The notes beneath the pieces are model-generated. The model ran no database searches. It saw only the letters and a list, made by a program, of their open reading frames with translations, and was not told the DNA's origin. A stretch of DNA of 64,000 bases from assembly GCA_027405735.1 (NCBI GenBank), contig JAPEHQ010000002.1, positions 3,484,501 through 3,548,500 on the forward strand, written 5' to 3'. The DNA is from Mucor racemosus. Lineage: Eukaryota > Mucoromycota > Mucoromycetes > Mucorales > Mucoraceae. Of the stretch, positions 58,961-64,000 are shown in pieces. The first letter of the stretch is position 1, and each line of letters opens with the position of its first letter. Made by a program: the position numbers and the translations under genes.

Positions 58961-59830
58961 TTATTCACCTACAAGCATAATTCCTTCTTGACCGAGAGAG
59001 AGGGTAGTAGTGGAAATATTGGTACAATCAACCACTTTGCATTTCTGTAATTGCTGTGCCATATCATCAAGATATTTTGCATGACTATATTCCCAATACC
59101 CCATAGCTACACTCCATTGCCATAGTAAACTTAATCTTTTGTTATTGTTGATTTTCCAGTAATTAGTCCATGTTTCATTGCCAAACATGTGCCGAGACAG
59201 CCGACGGCTATGAGCATCTTTTGGTTCTTTTTCTACCGCTACAATCACTGGATGATGTTGATGAGCAACCTTGATAGGACTTCCAGTGGTCGTAATAGCT
59301 GTAGCAAAGCTAGGTAAGGAAGAAGAAGGTGAAGGTGGTTGATAGCGATCGTTGTTATGGTAGTGGTAATGCTTTTTATCAGCGGTATTAATATTTATAC
59401 TTATAGCAGCAGTAGTGGCAGTAAGAGATGAAGGAGATGCAGGAGATGAATGGTTGTTTAATGTGAATGAAGAAGCTGATGAATGATAAGATTGCTGTTT
59501 ATTGTATGCAGAATCCGGATATAAAACATTTGAATTTCTCTTTAAATGTAGTTCAAATTTAGCCATTGTCTTTTTCCAAGCCAATTTCAAAAGCTGTTTC
59601 TCTTGTTGTTGTTTCTTGTCCCGATACTTTCTACACTTCTTGGTTAGATAATGTAATAAAAAAGCAATTATATACAACGTTGATAGTGCAATAATAAAAT
59701 TGGGTGCATATTGAGTATATGCTTTATTATGTGGTAAATGCGGTGGTGGCAATTTATTATGATTGTAGTTTGGGTATTGGTTTGCATAATGCCCATTTAG
59801 CTGTGTTGTAGTAGCAGTACTAGGCGCCAT
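58961..59830 (-). CDS. Unknown single-pass membrane protein
   Basis: A 289-residue open frame starting at MAPSTATTTQLNG, chosen over an upstream start at 59989 because the upstream part is low-complexity and Lys-rich. One hydrophobic segment, FIIALSTLYIIAFLLHYL, near residues 45-62, is followed by a very basic stretch (KKCRKYRDKKQQQEKQ), giving a cytoplasmic C-terminal topology. The middle is Ser/His/Asn/Thr-rich and probably disordered. The C-terminal part is better ordered (ETWTNYWKINNNKRLSLLWQ, then WSVAMGYWEYSHAKYL). No known domain was recognised. It might be a signal-anchored protein of the ER or plasma membrane; no function can be given. Confidence 0.6.
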   Translation of the reverse strand: MAPSTATTTQLNGHYANQYPNYNHNKLPPPHLPHNKAYTQYAPNFIIALSTLYIIAFLLHYLTKKCRKYRDKKQQQEKQLLKLAWKKTMAKFELHLKRNSNVLYPDSAYNKQQSYHSSASSFTLNNHSSPASPSSLTATTAAISININTADKKHYHYHNNDRYQPPSPSSSLPSFATAITTTGSPIKVAHQHHPVIVAVEKEPKDAHSRRLSRHMFGNETWTNYWKINNNKRLSLLWQWSVAMGYWEYSHAKYLDDMAQQLQKCKVVDCTNISTTTLSLGQEGIMLVGE

Positions 59831-61159
59831 GATATGTATAGATGTTTTTTCTTTTTTTTTTTTCTTTTGCTTTATTGAAAAGAGAGAAAGAAAAAAGACC
59901 TGATCATTATCAATGTCAAAACTATACATAAATACTATAAAAATATTCCCCTTACTTGTATATGCGTATGTGCTTGGTTTACATACCAATGTTATATGAA
60001 TAATAAGAAGAAAAAAACCCTAAATCCTCTAAAAAAAAAAAAAATTAAGGAGCATACAGAGAATCATACTATGTAAACTTAATTAAGGGCAATCATATAT
60101 TTTTGCTATGTATGGATTTTTATTATATGTGCTTATGATTATCTTCGGATCACTGGACGGAAAACATTACAGCCAGCATATCTAGATGTAATTTGAGAGA
60201 TTGTATACAGCATTGCTTCTTTGCAGATGGTTAATGATGCACATATATACTAGCGTATACAAATGGTCTTTTCTTTTTCTTCCATCTATCGGCCCGAATT
60301 CATTTGCTAATTTCTGAATGTAATAATAAATATTGAAACTTACTAACGTGTATTTTTGTATGTGTATTGTATTGATCATATCAAGTTTTTTTTTTTTAAA
60401 AAAAAAAAAAGAGTATTAATAGTTTCAATATGTGAAATCTTGTGGTACCAAGAAAAACAGCTAATTTTGAATTACTATATGATCTTTTCAAGGCTCAGGA
60501 ACTCCAAAACTGTTAAATGAAACATTGAAATAAAAAATATGGAGTAATTTTATTAATTACACCTAGACAAATCAATAACTTAACTTGAGTATTTGCACTC
60601 CTGGTGGTATAGGAAAATCCTTTAAAGTTTTGGTATATTTTCTACTGCAAAAACAATCACAAAAAACTTAAAATGCTTAGCAGCAGCAACCCTTTTATCC
60701 ACTCAATATAATCAATATGAATGCGATATGTATAAAATAGTTTGTTTAGAGATAAATTAGCTTTTCAACTATCAGGCTCTTCTTTATTGAATGATTATAG
60801 TTTTGCAACATTCGTAGTTACCATGTATACACATTATGTATACATTACTGCTTCATGAATTCCCTTGTTGATTGATCAAATCAAGATCTATGAATGTAGC
60901 CCTAAAAATCCTTTGTTTGATATACAGTACATCCTTTTAATTAATATTTTACCAGGTTACAAAATTTTCCGGCTTTTTAGTAATGATTCATAATTTAATG
61001 CAAGTTTCATTAAATAAATCTTGTGGATATTTCACACCAAAACCATGTCATTATAGAAGATTTTTACACATGAATTCAATGCCACCTTTTCATTTGATCA
61101 AATTCTATTAAATAAATTTAAAATAAAACGACATGATTTACTAGTATATAAAGGGATTG

Positions 61160-61193
<34 letters not shown>

Positions 61194-61356
61194 CCTTGGA
61201 TGCCGATATAATGAATAATGCATGATTTACGTAAACCCTCGGTAGCAGAGTTTAAATTGTCCCTGAATTCAATAGTAAAGTATTCCCATCAAAGCTAATT
61301 CTGTCATTTCAGTATATTTTATATGCAAAAGAAATCGTCTAAATATTTTGTTTTAT
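59831..61356. other. Intergenic with 29-bp T run
   Basis: No gene. A T homopolymer lies at 61162-61190 and a short A run at about 60398-60410. Confidence 0.5.
61162..61190. repeat. Poly(T) homopolymer, 29 bp
   Basis: Twenty-nine T in a row. Confidence 0.9.
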
Positions 61357-63157
61357 TTAAACACTTGCAACCTTTAATACACGAATACAAGCATCAACCA
61401 TATCAGTAGACTGATCAACAGTTTTACAACAATTTTCAAATTGAATTTTCCAATCAGAATCTGTTAATAAAATATCAGCTAACGATTTGACCAAAACTAA
61501 AGCCATCATATAACATTGAGCAGGATTTAATGCTACCATAGAAGCATCCGATAGTTTGAAAGTCTTGATAACATTGACAATATCATCTTCTAGATTTTCT
61601 TTAATATCTAATTGAGCACGAATAATGCTATATCTATATACAGAAAATGCATTAATTTTTTTTTTTTACGCATTATTCAAATCACAAAAAAAAAACGTAC
61701 GTATCCAAAATGCGCTCACTAAAGATTTGGCCTCGTAGATAAATAGACTCGTCCATTAAATCATTTTCTGATGCTAATAAATGACCAACATCTACTCTTT
61801 GATGATTGTTTTGTAATTCATTTAAATAAATTCGAGTAGCCTTGGTTGTCATATGATCCAACATTGTCCAAATTGTACCAAAAAGAGATAATTCTGGCAC
61901 ATTCTTTTTCTTTTTGATAGATTTCTTTGGTTTTTTTGCGGGTGTTGTTGTTGTTGTTGTTGTTGTTACATTAATGACATTGGTATTTTGTTGCTCTTTT
62001 TCTTTAGGAGGTGATGTTGCTACTGGCTTCTTTTCTTGTTTGATGGGGGATTCAATTATTGGTTTTGGAGGAGCAATTGGTTGTACTGATGCTGGTTTCG
62101 TTGATTCATTAATTGATGGTTGTGATGGCAATGCTGTTTTTTCCACAACTGGTTTTGATTTAGGAATCATTGCTTCGAGTTTGTCTTCCTTATCCATATT
62201 CATATCTTTAAGCATCATCATTGTTTCAAACAATGCATCAGGATCTTCGGGATTAACATCTTCTGTTTCTGCTCCTGCTTCTGCTTCTTCCTCTTCCTTT
62301 TGCTGCTGTTGCTTTGACTCTTGTTCTTTTTGAATATCTTCCTCCTTCTTTTTCTTCAATATCATAGTAGTAGGTGACTTTCCATTTTTCTTGACTTCAA
62401 TTCGATAACCTTCAATGGTATCATAAACACTTGCTTGTGAATTTAAAGGGGCAGTTGGTGGTGGCACAGTTGATTTTTCTACAATTTGAAATTTGTCGTT
62501 TGCATCTTTTGGAATATTGCCTAACAAATGATGTAAATATTCATCTCGAACTTCTTGACTAGTCTTTTGCAATTGAGTCTTTTTTCTTTCTTGCTGTACA
62601 GCAGTTCTAATAAGATGTCAGATTTTGACATTTCGTAATAAAAACAACAAAACTTACTGAAAATCTTCATCTTTCAAGACAATATGAGATATAGGTATTT
62701 GATTTAAATCACGAAACCAAACAGGTTCATCTGACAATTGCAATGTATAATATTTTGATTTATGATAACAAGCATTTGAACAATAGTTGGCAAGTTCAGA
62801 TTGATCGTAAACTTTACGTCTAGATAATGAAATTTTGTATTTTTGAAGTTCTTGTAATTTAGGTGCATCATCACAAAGTGGATAACCACACCATTCTTGA
62901 ACCACACGTTCTTCCACAATTTCCTCGTATGTCTTTGGCTGAAGATAGGTTACTGCACGCTGTAAAGTGTGGGCTGAAATTTTGGGTTGCGAAAATAGTT
63001 TTTCTTGCCATACAAATACAAGCTTTTCGATTTTAAAGCGTTGCTCGGCACTTTCTTTTACGAGCTTTTGCTTGGGAGTAAGTAGCTTCTTTCTGCGACG
63101 AACAACTCGCTTTTTAGGAGGTGCTGTTGCTGTGGAATTGCTTGTGGAAGTATTCAT
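61357..63157 (-). CDS. RTR1: Rtr1/RPAP2-type RNA polymerase II CTD phosphatase
   Basis: Predicted phosphatase removing Ser5 phosphate from the Pol II C-terminal repeat and assisting Pol II import. Three exons on the minus strand (63157-62658, 62606-61701, 61633-61357) join to 560 residues. The RTR1-type zinc finger is in exon 1: EWCGYPLCDD, KYKISLSRRKVYD, NYCSNACYHKSKYYTLQLSD and EPVWFRDLN (C-x4-C...C-x3-C/H type). A long low-complexity linker follows (KKKKEEDIQKEQESKQQQQK, then Pro/Lys/Thr-rich). The C-terminal part is helical (LSLFGTIWTMLDHMTTKATR to FENCCKTVDQSTDMVDACIR), as in RPAP2 proteins. The start is the Met followed by a Ser/Thr stretch; upstream in-frame Met residues exist. The second intron has two possible AG acceptors 6 bp apart. 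Confidence 0.9.
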
Positions 63158-64000
63158 TTTTGGATAGAATAAAGGATACTCTTTTTTTTCTGCTACGAAT
63201 CTATTACAAATTATACTCATTTGCGAGTGACTGGGCATTAGAGAGATTTGGTGGTACTTTTTGAAGGTCAAATTCGATATTCACTGATGTTTCAGAGATT
63301 ATTTAATACATATAAAACGGGTTTATTTCACACAACTTTACGGATTTTGATGCATGATTTTCTGTTGTTTATTCTCATATTTTTTATTTTAAAAGTTAAT
63401 TATGTATAAGTTTGAAAAAAATAAGCTTTTGGGGATGGTATAGTATATGGATTTGTGACACTCATTCAAGTCGAATGTGATTTCGAATATCAAATGCTGA
63501 TGAATTTAAGGTTAAAAAAGTAATGGACGATAGCTTTCTGTATACCAATGAATGATTCATCAAGTAGTTTATGTTATTAATTGTATTTAACAGAGCGAAA
63601 AATCTTTAAATTATGGTAAAGCTACAAAACGTTGTATGTGTCAGTAACAACAATCCAAATTCGAAGGATTTATGGCAGAAATCTTGATTTATCGTAGCAT
63701 GAATAATATAAATAATGCTTCTATCGACACTATTTTATCTGGTAGCATCAATATGCATCAATTGAAGTAATTTGTTTCGCGAAATCAATGACAGAACAAG
63801 ACATTCAAGAATTTTACATAGGATAACAGCATATCTTATTCATGTTTGTGCTTCTGCCACACTGTATATTTATGGTCTCTCTCCTTGGAAGTAATCTATG
63901 ATGAACATTAGGTTTAATAATACCTAAAAACAAACCTTTGTTAAGCAGAAACATGGCTGACAGGAATGCGAGATATTCCCAATGTTCCCTCCCGGGGTGG
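63158..64000. other. Right edge, no gene
   Basis: Upstream region of the Rtr1 gene and beyond. AT-rich except for the last 30 bases (CCCTCCCGGGGTGG at the end). Nothing supported. Confidence 0.4.

Noticed and set aside
61914..62333. 139-codon plus-strand frame inside the Rtr1 gene
   Set aside because: It is the antisense of the low-complexity linker of a well-supported gene.
1..64000. CRISPR arrays, operons, tRNA and rRNA genes
   Set aside because: The window is eukaryotic. No direct-repeat/spacer array was seen, and I found no convincing tRNA A/B boxes or rRNA sequence on either strand by eye; a tRNA scan would be needed to be certain.

Overview
This is a nuclear window from an AT-rich fungus, most probably a mucoralean (Mucoromycota). 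The evidence is short GT..AG introns (mostly 50-75 bp) in almost every gene and a set of fungal housekeeping genes: a DEP-DH-PH-CNH RhoGEF, Sla2/HIP1R, a GRIP golgin, a Sub2 helicase, CK2 beta, an Rtr1/RPAP2 CTD phosphatase, a mitochondrial IF1 and a bZIP. There is also a CsbD-like stress protein and a diverged Hsp70-like ATPase, with many decayed LTR and LINE elements between genes. The genus cannot be fixed from the sequence alone.

Layout. 1-6.9 kb: an open, chromodomain-bearing Ty3/Gypsy Gag-Pol on the minus strand (its left end lies outside the window), then an unclassified repeat (family A) interrupted by a clean solo LTR. 7.5-28.3 kb: the main gene block: RhoGEF (+), golgin (+), CsbD-like (+), Hsp70-like (-), Sla2 (-), Sub2 (+), a mariner-type transposase relic (-), a broken old-yellow-enzyme gene (+) and ATPase inhibitor IF1 (-). 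28.3-49.7 kb: a repeat-rich stretch with no intact host gene. It holds two copies of a 2.2-2.5 kb segmental duplication, each carrying a dead fragment of the dynein intermediate chain gene, two solo LTRs and an LTR fragment of one family, one LTR-like element, two family A repeats, two wrecked LINEs and a 14-bp minisatellite. 49.7-51.6 kb: two secreted pacifastin-type protease inhibitors about 1 kb apart, one with five domains and one with a single domain. 54.3-63.2 kb: bZIP (-), CK2 beta (+), an unknown membrane protein (-) and the Rtr1/RPAP2 phosphatase (-).

The host genes do not form a pathway; they are independent housekeeping functions (Rho1 signalling, endocytosis, Golgi tethering, mRNA export, mitochondrial energy control, kinase regulation, transcription). 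Exon structures were rebuilt by hand from GT/AG sites. For seven spliced genes (RhoGEF, golgin, Sla2, Sub2, CK2 beta, Rtr1, IF1) the joined exons keep one open frame and total a multiple of three, which supports the models. The exons of the Hsp70-like gene also join in frame, but its 5' end is unresolved.

The observations most worth a second look are the pacifastin pair with its varied predicted reactive sites, the family A repeat with a shared translated segment and an unambiguous solo-LTR insertion, and the duplicated dynein-intermediate-chain region whose 777-bp core is far more similar than its flanks.
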